From: MedAcidi-G1 sp000817085
Lineage (GTDB): Bacteria; Actinomycetota; Acidimicrobiia; Acidimicrobiales; MedAcidi-G1
DNA length: 64,000 bases
Reading direction: 5' to 3'
Assembly: GCA_045568635.1 (NCBI GenBank)
Contig: JBJLAO010000004.1
Location: forward strand, 248,001 to 312,000
Shown here: positions 43,719-56,495 of the stretch, one piece after another
How positions within the stretch are numbered: the first letter of the stretch is position 1
Layout of the letters: every line of letters starts with the position of its first letter
Position numbers and translations under genes: made by a program
The notes under the pieces: model-generated
Databases searched by the model: none
What the model was told of the DNA's origin: nothing
Seen by the model: the letters and a program-made list of their open reading frames with translations, nothing else

Positions 43719-43744
43719 TAAGTCCCTCTTTTTTTAGGGACTTA
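43719..43744 (-). promoter_or_regulatory. Hairpin joining the korB stop and the HAD ribosome binding site
   Basis: TAAGTCCCT and AGGGACTTA form a perfect nine-base stem with an eight-base loop. Read on the minus strand, the first arm begins with the korB stop codon TAA, and the second arm contains the AGAGGG/AGGGA Shine-Dalgarno of the HAD gene, whose ATG follows three bases later. Confidence 0.55.
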
Positions 43745-44767
43745 GACCTCCCAAGTGGGAAGTGAATGCAACAGTTCGCCAATATCAGATGAACCTTGAC
43801 TCTCTATAACTCCATCTATCTGACTTTTAAGAGACGTGCTGTACTCTTCACTCTCAACTGCTCTAAGTACTCCCACCGGAGTGGGGGTATCAGGAGTCTC
43901 GCTGAGGCGAGATAAAGCAAAAGCTCTTGAAGGATCCTCTCTTGTCTCGTCGTGAACCAAAATTGAATCTGAACCAACTTCGTCAACATTTGCAATAGAG
44001 ACTTCACCATCATTTGCTATAACACCAAACTGTTTTTCAGCTCCAAAAAGAATAGGTTCACCGTGATGCAAGTCAATCAACATGTCTGCACGTACGTCTT
44101 TTTTGGTGATTGCAGCGAATGCTCCATCATTAAACACATTGCAATTCTGCAGCACTTCAACAAATGAGGCACCCTGATGCTTATGTGCTCGTCTGAACAT
44201 GTCCTGCATATGATTTCGATCCATGTCGTGTGTTCTCGCCACGAAAGTAGCTTCAGAACCAATCGCCACACTTAGAGGGTTGAGAGGTTTAGAGATCAAT
44301 CCGACTGGGGACGATTTAGTTATCTTTCCTACTTCGCTGGTCGGAGAAAACTGACCTTTTGTAAGTCCATAAATCTGATTATTGAAAAGTAAAATATTTA
44401 AATTGATATTTCTTCTTAACGCATGAATCAGGTGATTACCTCCGATTGAGAGCATGTCTCCATCGCCGCCTACCACCCAAACATCAAGATCAGGTCTTGC
44501 TAAAGCCAAACCCGTTGCCACAGCAGGTGCTCTTCCATGAATACTGTGAACTCCGTAAGTATTCATGTAGTAAGGGAAGCGAGCGGCACAACCTATACCA
44601 GAAATGAAAACGGTTTTTTCTCGTTCTACCCCTAGTTCAGGCATCAGCATTTGCAAGGCAGTCAAAATTGAGTAATCACCACAGCCTGGACACCACCGAA
44701 CTTCTTGGTCACTTGTCCAGTCAGCTTTTGTTGTTGCTGTGTTTGAATTGGTTTGTGTATCAGTCAT
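43742..44767 (-). CDS. korB: 2-oxoacid:ferredoxin oxidoreductase, beta (TPP-binding) subunit
   Basis: This 341-residue subunit carries WCPGCGDYSILTAL near residue 26 and the thiamine diphosphate motif GDGDMLSIGGNHLIHALRRNINLNILLFNN. It has the 2-oxoacid marks YGLTKGQFSPTSEVG near residue 134. With the alpha subunit it would oxidise 2-oxoglutarate or a related 2-oxoacid to the acyl-CoA while reducing ferredoxin. The start overlaps korA by eight bases. 2-Oxoglutarate is the usual substrate of this actinobacterial type but is not proven here. Confidence 0.9.
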   Translation of the reverse strand: MTDTQTNSNTATTKADWTSDQEVRWCPGCGDYSILTALQMLMPELGVEREKTVFISGIGCAARFPYYMNTYGVHSIHGRAPAVATGLALARPDLDVWVVGGDGDMLSIGGNHLIHALRRNINLNILLFNNQIYGLTKGQFSPTSEVGKITKSSPVGLISKPLNPLSVAIGSEATFVARTHDMDRNHMQDMFRRAHKHQGASFVEVLQNCNVFNDGAFAAITKKDVRADMLIDLHHGEPILFGAEKQFGVIANDGEVSIANVDEVGSDSILVHDETREDPSRAFALSRLSETPDTPTPVGVLRAVESEEYSTSLKSQIDGVIESQGSSDIGELLHSLPTWEV

Positions 44768-47114
44768 CTAAGGCCTCCCGAAGTACCTGATCAAGTTCTC
44801 CAGCGGTAAAGGGCACGCCCTTTACTTTTGTAATAGATTTCGCATCGATCAGGTATTCTGCTCTAATTATTTTACTTAATTGTCCAAGATTCATCTCAGG
44901 TACCAAAACTTTGGTGGCTTTGGATAAAAGTTCACCAAGGTTGCTTGGCAATGGGTTCAAATGGCGTAGATGCACATGTCCGATCTTGTAGCCGTCTTTA
45001 CAAGCTCTAGTCACAGCGCCTTTGATCGCTCCCCATGTTGAACCCCATCCGACTACTAAAAGTTCAAAATCTTGATCTCCATCAACTTCAAGATCTGGTA
45101 CTTGAACTTTTTGGATCCTTTCCTGTCTGAGGTCAACCATGTATCCATGATTTTCTGGGTCGTAGCTTATGTTTCCGGATCCATCTTCTTTCTCGATTCC
45201 ACCGATTCTGTGCATAAGTTCTGGCGTTCCCGGCAAAGCCCAATCACGAGCAAGGTCTTCGTTGCGCATATACGGCCAAAAGATTCCGTCTCCGTCTTCA
45301 TTTGTTTGGTTAAATTCTGTTGTAAATACAACAGGAATCTCGGGTAGTGAAGAAGGATCCGGTAATAGCCATGGTTCTGAACTATTGGCTAAATACCCAT
45401 CGGTGAGAAGAATGACAGGAGTTCGGTGAGTTAAAGCTATTCGGGCTGCTTCTATAGCTGCATAGAAACAGTCTGAAGGGGTGCTAGCTGAAACAATCGG
45501 AAGAGGAGCTTCTCCGTGTCTTCCATACATTGCCAATAATAAATCTGAAGCTTCAGTTTTTGTCGGCAAACCAGTAGATGGACCTCCGCGCTGGACATCT
45601 ACTAAAATAAGAGGCAATTCAAGTGAAACAGCCAAACCTAGTGTTTCAGACTTAAGTGCAACACCAGGACCGCTAGTGGTTGTTACTCCTAGGTGCCCTC
45701 CATAGGCGGCTCCAAGCGCTGACCCTATGGCTGCTATCTCATCTTCTGCCTGGAAGGTCATAACCCCATGTCGTTTATGTTTGACTAACTCGTGGAGAAT
45801 GTCCGAAGCAGGAGTAATTGGATAAGTGCCTAAGAATAAAGGACGTTCGGATAGATGACTAGCTGCTATTAGACCCCACGACAGAGCGGTATTGCCGGTG
45901 ATGCTCGTATATGTTCCCGACGGAAGAGGAGCGGCTTTAATAGCTACTCTCTGGTCGCCCAACTCAGCCGTTTCCCCGAAAGCGTGTCCAGCTTTGAAAG
46001 CCGCTTTATTTGCTGAAACTACCAAATCTTTTCCAGCGAATTTTTCATCAATCCATTCGAAAGTTGGCTCAACAGGTCGGCTATACATCCATGAGACTAG
46101 TCCTAAAGCAAAGAAATTCTTTGAACGATCGGCGTCTCTTGGTTTCACTCCAAGGTCTTTGCAAGCCTCTTTTGTTAAATTAGTCATTGGCACTTTGATA
46201 ACTCGATAGCCATCAAGTTCACCGCCTTCTTCAAGCGGGTTATGTTTATATCCTGCTTTTTCAAGATTTCTCTCTTCAAATGTGTCTTCGTTAACAATCA
46301 CTGTTCCACCATTTACCAACAAGTGAAGATCAGATTTTAGGGCTGCGGGATTCATGGCTACAAGAACAGCTGGTGCATCTCCTGGCGTGGTGATGTCATG
46401 GTCAGAAATCTGAACTTGGAAAGCTGAAACTCCAGCTAATGTTCCGGCAGGGGCTCTAATCTCGGCCGGAAACTCTGGAAGAGTAGCAAGGTCGTTTCCT
46501 GCTAAAGCACTTGCGTTCGTAAACCGGTCTCCAGTCAATTGCATTCCGTCACCTGAATCGCCGGCAAATCTTATGATGACTTTTTCAACTAGTTCTACAT
46601 CATCTGGGATCACTTGGTTAACATTACCACGTGCAGGTGTTCCTTTATAAGCAGCTGGATCATCTAGTGAAGGTATTTCTGGACGAGACCAACTTGTCAT
46701 ATCAGCCAAACTCCCGGCTAAATCTCTCCACTCATTTGGATCCCAACCTTCAGCTGAACCAAGCACTGACCCGTCTTGGCGAACAACTGCAAACGAAGGC
46801 AGTGCTTTGATCGAAAGCTCTTTTACTAATTTTTTGTCTTTATCAACAAAAGTAAGAATTCTGTCTGACAAAGGCCCTAAAAAACTTGCTGCCCCTTCGG
46901 GGTCAGAACCGGCAACTACAAAAGCCACTCTCACATCGGCTCCTTGAAAATGACTTAGCACCCGATCAGCTGTGTCTAGTATCCATGAACTCTCGAGTGT
47001 GTATGGATCAAGAATTACCATTGCCATTGGAAACGTGGTTAGAGAGTCTCCAAAGAGAGTTTTACCACCTTCTATTTCCTGAATTTCGACATCCAAAATT
47101 GAAAACGTGGTCAC
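44760..47114 (-). CDS. korA: 2-oxoacid:ferredoxin oxidoreductase, alpha subunit with extra N-terminal thioredoxin-like domain
   Basis: This 784-residue subunit has the gamma domain (VIIRFAGDSGDGMQLTGDRF, about residue 185 onward). The alpha core follows with GNTALSWGLIAAS, YPITPASDILHEL and TTSGPGVALKSE, then QRGGPSTGLPTKTEASDLL. Typical actinobacterial subunits are about 610-650 residues. Here about 165 residues precede the gamma domain. They look like a thioredoxin fold without a CxxC: MAMVILDPYT, DVRVAFVVAG, then KALPSFAVVRQDGSVLGSAEGW with the cis-Pro region. GTG start with AAGGA upstream. It overlaps korB by eight bases. The 160-base AT-rich gap upstream should hold its promoter; no clear site was identified. 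Confidence 0.85.
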   Translation of the reverse strand: MTTFSILDVEIQEIEGGKTLFGDSLTTFPMAMVILDPYTLESSWILDTADRVLSHFQGADVRVAFVVAGSDPEGAASFLGPLSDRILTFVDKDKKLVKELSIKALPSFAVVRQDGSVLGSAEGWDPNEWRDLAGSLADMTSWSRPEIPSLDDPAAYKGTPARGNVNQVIPDDVELVEKVIIRFAGDSGDGMQLTGDRFTNASALAGNDLATLPEFPAEIRAPAGTLAGVSAFQVQISDHDITTPGDAPAVLVAMNPAALKSDLHLLVNGGTVIVNEDTFEERNLEKAGYKHNPLEEGGELDGYRVIKVPMTNLTKEACKDLGVKPRDADRSKNFFALGLVSWMYSRPVEPTFEWIDEKFAGKDLVVSANKAAFKAGHAFGETAELGDQRVAIKAAPLPSGTYTSITGNTALSWGLIAASHLSERPLFLGTYPITPASDILHELVKHKRHGVMTFQAEDEIAAIGSALGAAYGGHLGVTTTSGPGVALKSETLGLAVSLELPLILVDVQRGGPSTGLPTKTEASDLLLAMYGRHGEAPLPIVSASTPSDCFYAAIEAARIALTHRTPVILLTDGYLANSSEPWLLPDPSSLPEIPVVFTTEFNQTNEDGDGIFWPYMRNEDLARDWALPGTPELMHRIGGIEKEDGSGNISYDPENHGYMVDLRQERIQKVQVPDLEVDGDQDFELLVVGWGSTWGAIKGAVTRACKDGYKIGHVHLRHLNPLPSNLGELLSKATKVLVPEMNLGQLSKIIRAEYLIDAKSITKVKGVPFTAGELDQVLREALDD

Positions 47115-47275
47115 TTATTTTCCTTAATGATTCTTAGACGAAATGACTCATTGTCACTACATGCACACTAACCAATCATAAAGAATTTAGCTATGACCAT
47201 TTAGAAAGATCTTCTCAAACACGACAATTGATTTATACATAATAAATGGAGATGAGAGGGGCTCAATTTTTAAAA

Positions 47276-48328
47276 TCAAGCTATAGAGACAGAGTCATCA
47301 AGATAAACATCTTGAATAGAATTAAGGAGTTCCACACCTTCTTCCATCGGGCGTTGAAACGCCTTTCTCCCACTTATCAAACCCATCCCACCAGCACGCT
47401 TGTTTATCACAGCAGTTTTTACTGCTTCCTGTAAGTCACTTGCACCTGAAGAGGCTCCACCACTATTGATGAGTCCAACTCTTCCCATATAACAATTAGC
47501 TACCTGCCATCTGCATAAATCTATTGGATGATCTGTTGTTAGCTCTTCATAGACGAGCGGATGAGTTTTCCCGTAGCCTTCTATAGCGTTAAACCCTCCA
47601 TTTACTTCAGGAAGTTTCTGTTTAATAACATCGGCTTCAATCGTCACACCGACATGATTAGCCTGTCCAGTTAAATCGGCCGCTGAGTGATAATCAGTTC
47701 CATCTTTGTTGAAACCAGAATTTCTTAAATAGCACCAAAGAACAGTGAACATGCCTAGCTGGTGAGCTAATGAAAAAGCTTCGCTGACTTCAGCAATTTG
47801 TCTGGTCGCCTCGTCAGAACCGAAATATATTGTCGCACCCACCCCTGCAGCTCCGAGCTCATAGGCTTGCTCCACCGTTCCGTACATGACCTGATCAAAC
47901 TTGTTCGGAAATGTCAAAAGCTCATTGTGATTCAATTTCACAATAAAAGGAATCCGATGTGCGTACCTTCTTGAAACAGAACCCAGAACCCCAAAGGTAG
48001 TTGCAACAGCATTACAACCTCCTTCAATGGCCAATTCAACAATCTTTTTAGGGTCAAAATAGTCTGGATTAGGCGCAAAAGAAGCTGCAGCTGAATGCTC
48101 TATCCCTTGATCAACAGGAAGTATAGAAACATATCCAGTGCCAGCGAGGCGGCCGTGATCAAGAAGCGACTGATAATTTCTCATCACTTGAGGGTTTCTG
48201 TCGGTTTCACTTAAGATTTCGGTTACGAAATCAGGTCCTGGCGTAGTTAGAAGTTTTGCAGGTATCGCTTCCGCTGTATGTTCCAATAGGTAACTAGCTT
48301 CGTCTCCAAGAATTTTTTGAACATCCAT
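47276..48328 (-). CDS. fbaB: Class I fructose-bisphosphate aldolase (FbaB/DhnA type)
   Basis: The enzyme splits fructose-1,6-bisphosphate in glycolysis using a Schiff-base lysine. Family text includes GRLAGTGYVSILPVDQGIEHSAAASFAPNPDYFDPKKIVELAIEGGCNAVA, VKLNHNELL, and GRVGLINSGGAS. An ATG at 48373 is open, but the ATG at 48328 has AGGAG seven bases before it and starts the conserved MDVQKILGDEAS, so it is preferred (350 residues). The late RKAFQRPMEEGVELL is typical. Confidence 0.92.
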   Translation of the reverse strand: MDVQKILGDEASYLLEHTAEAIPAKLLTTPGPDFVTEILSETDRNPQVMRNYQSLLDHGRLAGTGYVSILPVDQGIEHSAAASFAPNPDYFDPKKIVELAIEGGCNAVATTFGVLGSVSRRYAHRIPFIVKLNHNELLTFPNKFDQVMYGTVEQAYELGAAGVGATIYFGSDEATRQIAEVSEAFSLAHQLGMFTVLWCYLRNSGFNKDGTDYHSAADLTGQANHVGVTIEADVIKQKLPEVNGGFNAIEGYGKTHPLVYEELTTDHPIDLCRWQVANCYMGRVGLINSGGASSGASDLQEAVKTAVINKRAGGMGLISGRKAFQRPMEEGVELLNSIQDVYLDDSVSIA

Positions 48329-48421
48329 TCTGTAACTCCTCTCAAGAATTAGAAATCTGATACCACGGTTCACCTTAGGCGCTTTGGAGCTGACAGACGA
48401 ACCTTTTTAACTTTAAGTAAG

Positions 48422-49447
48422 TTAGCTTAAGTCTCTAACTCGTTCGTTAACATCTGCAAATTTGGGAGAATGTTTTCTGATCCAAGTAAATAATTCTCTT
48501 GCCCTTGGCAGGGCCCCCGATCTTTCATATAAGTCGCCAAGGGCATAAGCACGTCGTAAATGGTGTTCCTTAGGTTGTCTAGGTATCTTCCAACCTTTTT
48601 CAAGAAGTCGAACAGCGTCTGAAGTTCGACCTTGATCATCTAAAGACCCCGCCATCACTAATCGGCCTTCGGTGACAAGTGCTGCATTGGGGGAAGCCTG
48701 TCTTAGCTCATCCCAAAGGATTTCTACTTCCGTCCAGTTACTTTGAGCTCTATAGCAATCCGCTAAGACAGGATGTTGTTCGGTGCTTCCCGTTATTACC
48801 CTGAAAGACTCTAGAAGTTCCGATGCCTTAGACCATTTACCCAGACGGTAATTAATCAATCCAGATAGTTCAACTACTTCTGGAACTTGTAGAGATTTTT
48901 CATCTAGCGATTTCAAGATTTTCTGAGCTTCAACAAATTTTTCATTTTCGAATTCTGCAGCAGCGTAACCTAACAGTGAGGATGCACGAGCCCCCCTTTT
49001 CTCTCCAAGTATTTTCGACAACAATTTTCCAGCATCTGGCAATTGGTGGGGAATATTTGGAGTAGGAACACGCTTTTTAGCACCTTCCCTATGGACGTTT
49101 TTCTTTCTTCCCTTAGCTCGAGAAATTGCTTCAGTAGCCTCGTTTCTAATTCGATCTGAAGACTCTGTTGCTACTATCTCGTCCTCGGGAGTTCTAGTTG
49201 CAGTTCTTTTATTCCGCTCTTCTCTATCTTCTGATTCTTCTCGCGTAAGTTTTCCAGCCCCATGTCTTGTTACGCTCCCCCAGTCTTTTCGAACGTTGTC
49301 AGGTTTAGAATCACTTTTCCGATTTTGACCTGATCTGGAATTAGACTTTTCATTCCCACGTCTGTCACCAGAAGTTCTACGTCTATCACCAGAAGGTCTT
49401 TTCCCAGAGGGCTTGTCAGTTCGACGATTACCTTTTGGCTTTTCCAT
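48422..49447 (-). CDS. TPR-repeat protein with basic, disordered N-terminus
   Basis: In this 341-residue protein residues 1-130 are rich in Arg, Lys, Ser, Gly and Asp (MEKPKGNRRTDKPSGKRPSG) and probably disordered and nucleic-acid friendly. From about residue 145 the sequence becomes helical tetratricopeptide-like repeats: LLGYAAAEFENEKFVEAQKIL, LINYRLGKWSKASELLES, RAYALGDLYERSGALPRARELFTWI. TPRs bind other proteins. No partner is evident. It lies between the aldolase gene and the rRNA operon, on the same strand. Confidence 0.7.
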   Translation of the reverse strand: MEKPKGNRRTDKPSGKRPSGDRRRTSGDRRGNEKSNSRSGQNRKSDSKPDNVRKDWGSVTRHGAGKLTREESEDREERNKRTATRTPEDEIVATESSDRIRNEATEAISRAKGRKKNVHREGAKKRVPTPNIPHQLPDAGKLLSKILGEKRGARASSLLGYAAAEFENEKFVEAQKILKSLDEKSLQVPEVVELSGLINYRLGKWSKASELLESFRVITGSTEQHPVLADCYRAQSNWTEVEILWDELRQASPNAALVTEGRLVMAGSLDDQGRTSDAVRLLEKGWKIPRQPKEHHLRRAYALGDLYERSGALPRARELFTWIRKHSPKFADVNERVRDLS

Positions 49448-49486
49448 GGGAGAACCATACCCCTATAGATGCTAAAGAAGCGCACA

Positions 49487-49510
49487 GGGCGGGACTTTTC
49501 AGCCCCGCCC
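49487..49510 (-). terminator. Probable rRNA operon terminator
   Basis: GGGCGGG and CCCGCCC form a seven-base all-GC stem 13 bases beyond the 5S end on the minus strand, with loop GCTGAAAAGT. Moderately T-rich sequence (CTTCTTTAG) follows. The TPR gene's start lies about 40 bases further on. Confidence 0.65.
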
Positions 49511-49523
49511 TTAGCGTTAGTAA

Positions 49524-49640
49524 TCCGGCAGCGTCCTACTCTCCCAGGGACCCACGTCCCAAGTACCATCGGCGCTGGTGGGCTTAACTTCCGTGTTCGG
49601 AATGGAAACGGGTGTGACCCCACCGCTATAACCACCGGAA
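49524..49640 (-). rRNA. rrf: 5S ribosomal RNA
   Basis: On the minus strand the gene starts TTCCGGTGGTTATAGCGG and ends GACGCTGCCGGA. It contains CCATTCCGAACACGGAAGTTA, the highly conserved 5S loop, and the ends can pair (TCCGG/CCGGA). Length about 117. Ends are set by pairing and could be off by one or two bases. Confidence 0.93.
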
Positions 49641-49756
49641 ACCTTGATGCTCAACTAATTTTTTAGTTAAGCAAAATCTAAATTGTCAAATATGAATCAG
49701 AGGATCCTAAAGACCTCCATAGCGAACACGAACAAAAACAAAACCAAATGTGATAA

Positions 49757-54597
<4,841 letters not shown>

Positions 54598-55081
54598 AAT
54601 CTCAGTCTCATTTAAAAAATCAGACTTTGAAATCGTGGTGAGACACCGCCGAAGCGGCATCTGCGAGTTTGCAGTCAAAAGGGACACCAATCCCAATCGA
54701 CTAGGCACAGGTACAAGGTGTCTGACTTAGTCAAACACCGTTGTCCGTCAGTGCTTTATTTATTTCATTGAATTGTTTAGGTTCATCCACGGCGACTCGC
54801 GATCGCTTATGTGGACGACCCGCACTGGCTTTAATTCGTCCTCTATCCCGTTTTCAAGGAGCACCTGATGACCATCAGTCATCTGGCAGACAACAAGAAA
54901 ATAAATTTCAAGCTGTTTAATGCCCTAGGTCGCTCTTTAAAGGCTTTCACCTGTATCGAGAGCAACCCACCCACGTTATCGCGCCTGATGAAAAGATCAA
55001 GAACTTGCGGGCAGAAAAACGCTATCCGATGGAAAGGGCTGATCCACCTTATTCATAGGATTAGTTCAAATAATTGTTCAA
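54598..55081 (-). promoter_or_regulatory. rRNA operon leader and promoter region (about 480 bases, no gene)
   Basis: This gap between tyrS and 16S should carry the rRNA promoters and leader. One candidate on the minus strand is TTGATC at 54995-55000 with TAACGT at 54973-54978, 16 bases apart; other weaker pairs exist. TTTGACT near 54730 is another possible -35. No coding region is convincing here: an open frame on the plus strand runs into tyrS and lacks family features. Confidence 0.45.
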
Positions 55082-56401
55082 TTAAACAATCACAAGTAGA
55101 TGCCGATTTTTTTTTCCTTTTTGGATTAGAACGTAATCCCCGCTTAGAAGTAATTCATTGGGCAAGGAAACCGCATCCTTGTCTTGCCGGGTTCCGTTTA
55201 CTGAAATTCCTCCTGCTGAAATTGTTCTACGTGCATCTCCTCTAGAGCTGCACAATCCAGTCAAAACTAAAACATCTATCAGAGATTCCCCTTCTTTCTC
55301 CAGCTCAGATGATCTCACTTCTGTTTCTGGGACTATCCCTCTTAGTGCCTCGAATGAGTTCTCTGGAGTTGTTTCGTTTCCGAAAAGACCCTGCGTGGCT
55401 AATTGTGCTTGTTCTGTTTCTTCTTCACCGTGCACTAATCGACAGACTTCAGTTGCTAAACGCTGTTGAGCAGTTCGGTCTTCTGGAGATTTACGATGGT
55501 CCTGCAGTAACTCAGAAATATCTGAAACAGAAACAAGGGTTAGTTGTAGAAGTAGTTTTTCAACGTCTCTATCATCAACATTTATCAAATACTGGTACAG
55601 CTCATAAGGTAAGGTACGTTTGGGATCAAGCCACACGGTTCCTTCAGCTGTTTTACCGAATTTTGCCCCATCTGATCTAGTAATCAAGGGGACTGTAAGA
55701 CCGTAAGCAGTTCCAGAACTCCGCCTTCTAACCATGTCAATTCCAGCGGTTATATTACCCCACTGATCTGAACCACCGATCTGCATCTCGCATTTATAGT
55801 TTTCATAAAGCTCAAAGAAATCGTTTGCTTGAAGAAGCATGTAGCTGAACTCCGTAAAGGAGAGCCCTTGTTCACTTGATAATCGTTTTTTAACTGATTC
55901 TTTCGAAAGCATTGTTCCTACTGTGACGTGTTTCCCGACATCTCTCAGAAAATCAAGAACATTTACTTCAACTGTCCATTCTCGGTTATCTACGAGTAAA
56001 GCTGCCTCAGTTTTTTCCTTTGATTCAGTTTCGAAACTCAGAAATGACTTCAGTTGTGAGGCAACAGCATGAACATTAAAACTCAGTTCATCTTGGTTTA
56101 GCAGATTTCTTTCTTCAGATCTACCACTTGGATCACCCACCATCCCAGTGGCTCCTCCAGCTAATGCAATGGGACGGTGTCCGGCATCTTGAAAACGTCT
56201 TAGAGTCAACAGTGGTACAAGGTGACCGAGATGCAGACTGTCTGCGGTTGGATCAAACCCACAATAGAGAGTAATGGGCCTTTCTTCTAACCTCTTTTCA
56301 AGCGCGGCTTGGTCTGTGCTGTCTTGAAGAAGACCTCTTGAGGCTAAATCTCCGAGGATTCCTTTTCTTTCAGTATTGCCCACTAGACCAGTATGGATCA
56401 T
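55082..56401 (-). CDS. tyrS: Tyrosyl-tRNA synthetase
   Basis: This class I synthetase charges tRNA-Tyr. HIGH-type motif PTADSLHLGHLVPLL and the KMSKS-type KFGKTAEGTVWL are visible, along with QIGGSDQWGNITAGIDM in the active site. The C-terminal S4 domain is GLCSSRGDARRTISAGGISVNGTR. An upstream start at 56455 is open, but it crosses into the divergent PBP gene's promoter. The ATG at 56401 begins the conserved region after a short lead (440 residues). It lies upstream of the rRNA operon on the same strand. Confidence 0.94.
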   Translation of the reverse strand: MIHTGLVGNTERKGILGDLASRGLLQDSTDQAALEKRLEERPITLYCGFDPTADSLHLGHLVPLLTLRRFQDAGHRPIALAGGATGMVGDPSGRSEERNLLNQDELSFNVHAVASQLKSFLSFETESKEKTEAALLVDNREWTVEVNVLDFLRDVGKHVTVGTMLSKESVKKRLSSEQGLSFTEFSYMLLQANDFFELYENYKCEMQIGGSDQWGNITAGIDMVRRRSSGTAYGLTVPLITRSDGAKFGKTAEGTVWLDPKRTLPYELYQYLINVDDRDVEKLLLQLTLVSVSDISELLQDHRKSPEDRTAQQRLATEVCRLVHGEEETEQAQLATQGLFGNETTPENSFEALRGIVPETEVRSSELEKEGESLIDVLVLTGLCSSRGDARRTISAGGISVNGTRQDKDAVSLPNELLLSGDYVLIQKGKKNRHLLVIV

Positions 56402-56495
56402 TAACAGACTGAAAGCCGACAATTTTAAATTAAGTATCAGAAAAGTTCCTTGCACCTGCCACCAATTTGCCTTCCAAGCAGGTCAAACTAGATGC

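Noticed and set aside
54868..55245. A 125-residue plus-strand frame in the rRNA leader
   Set aside because: It runs into the tyrS coding region on the opposite strand, has no family features and is most likely chance.
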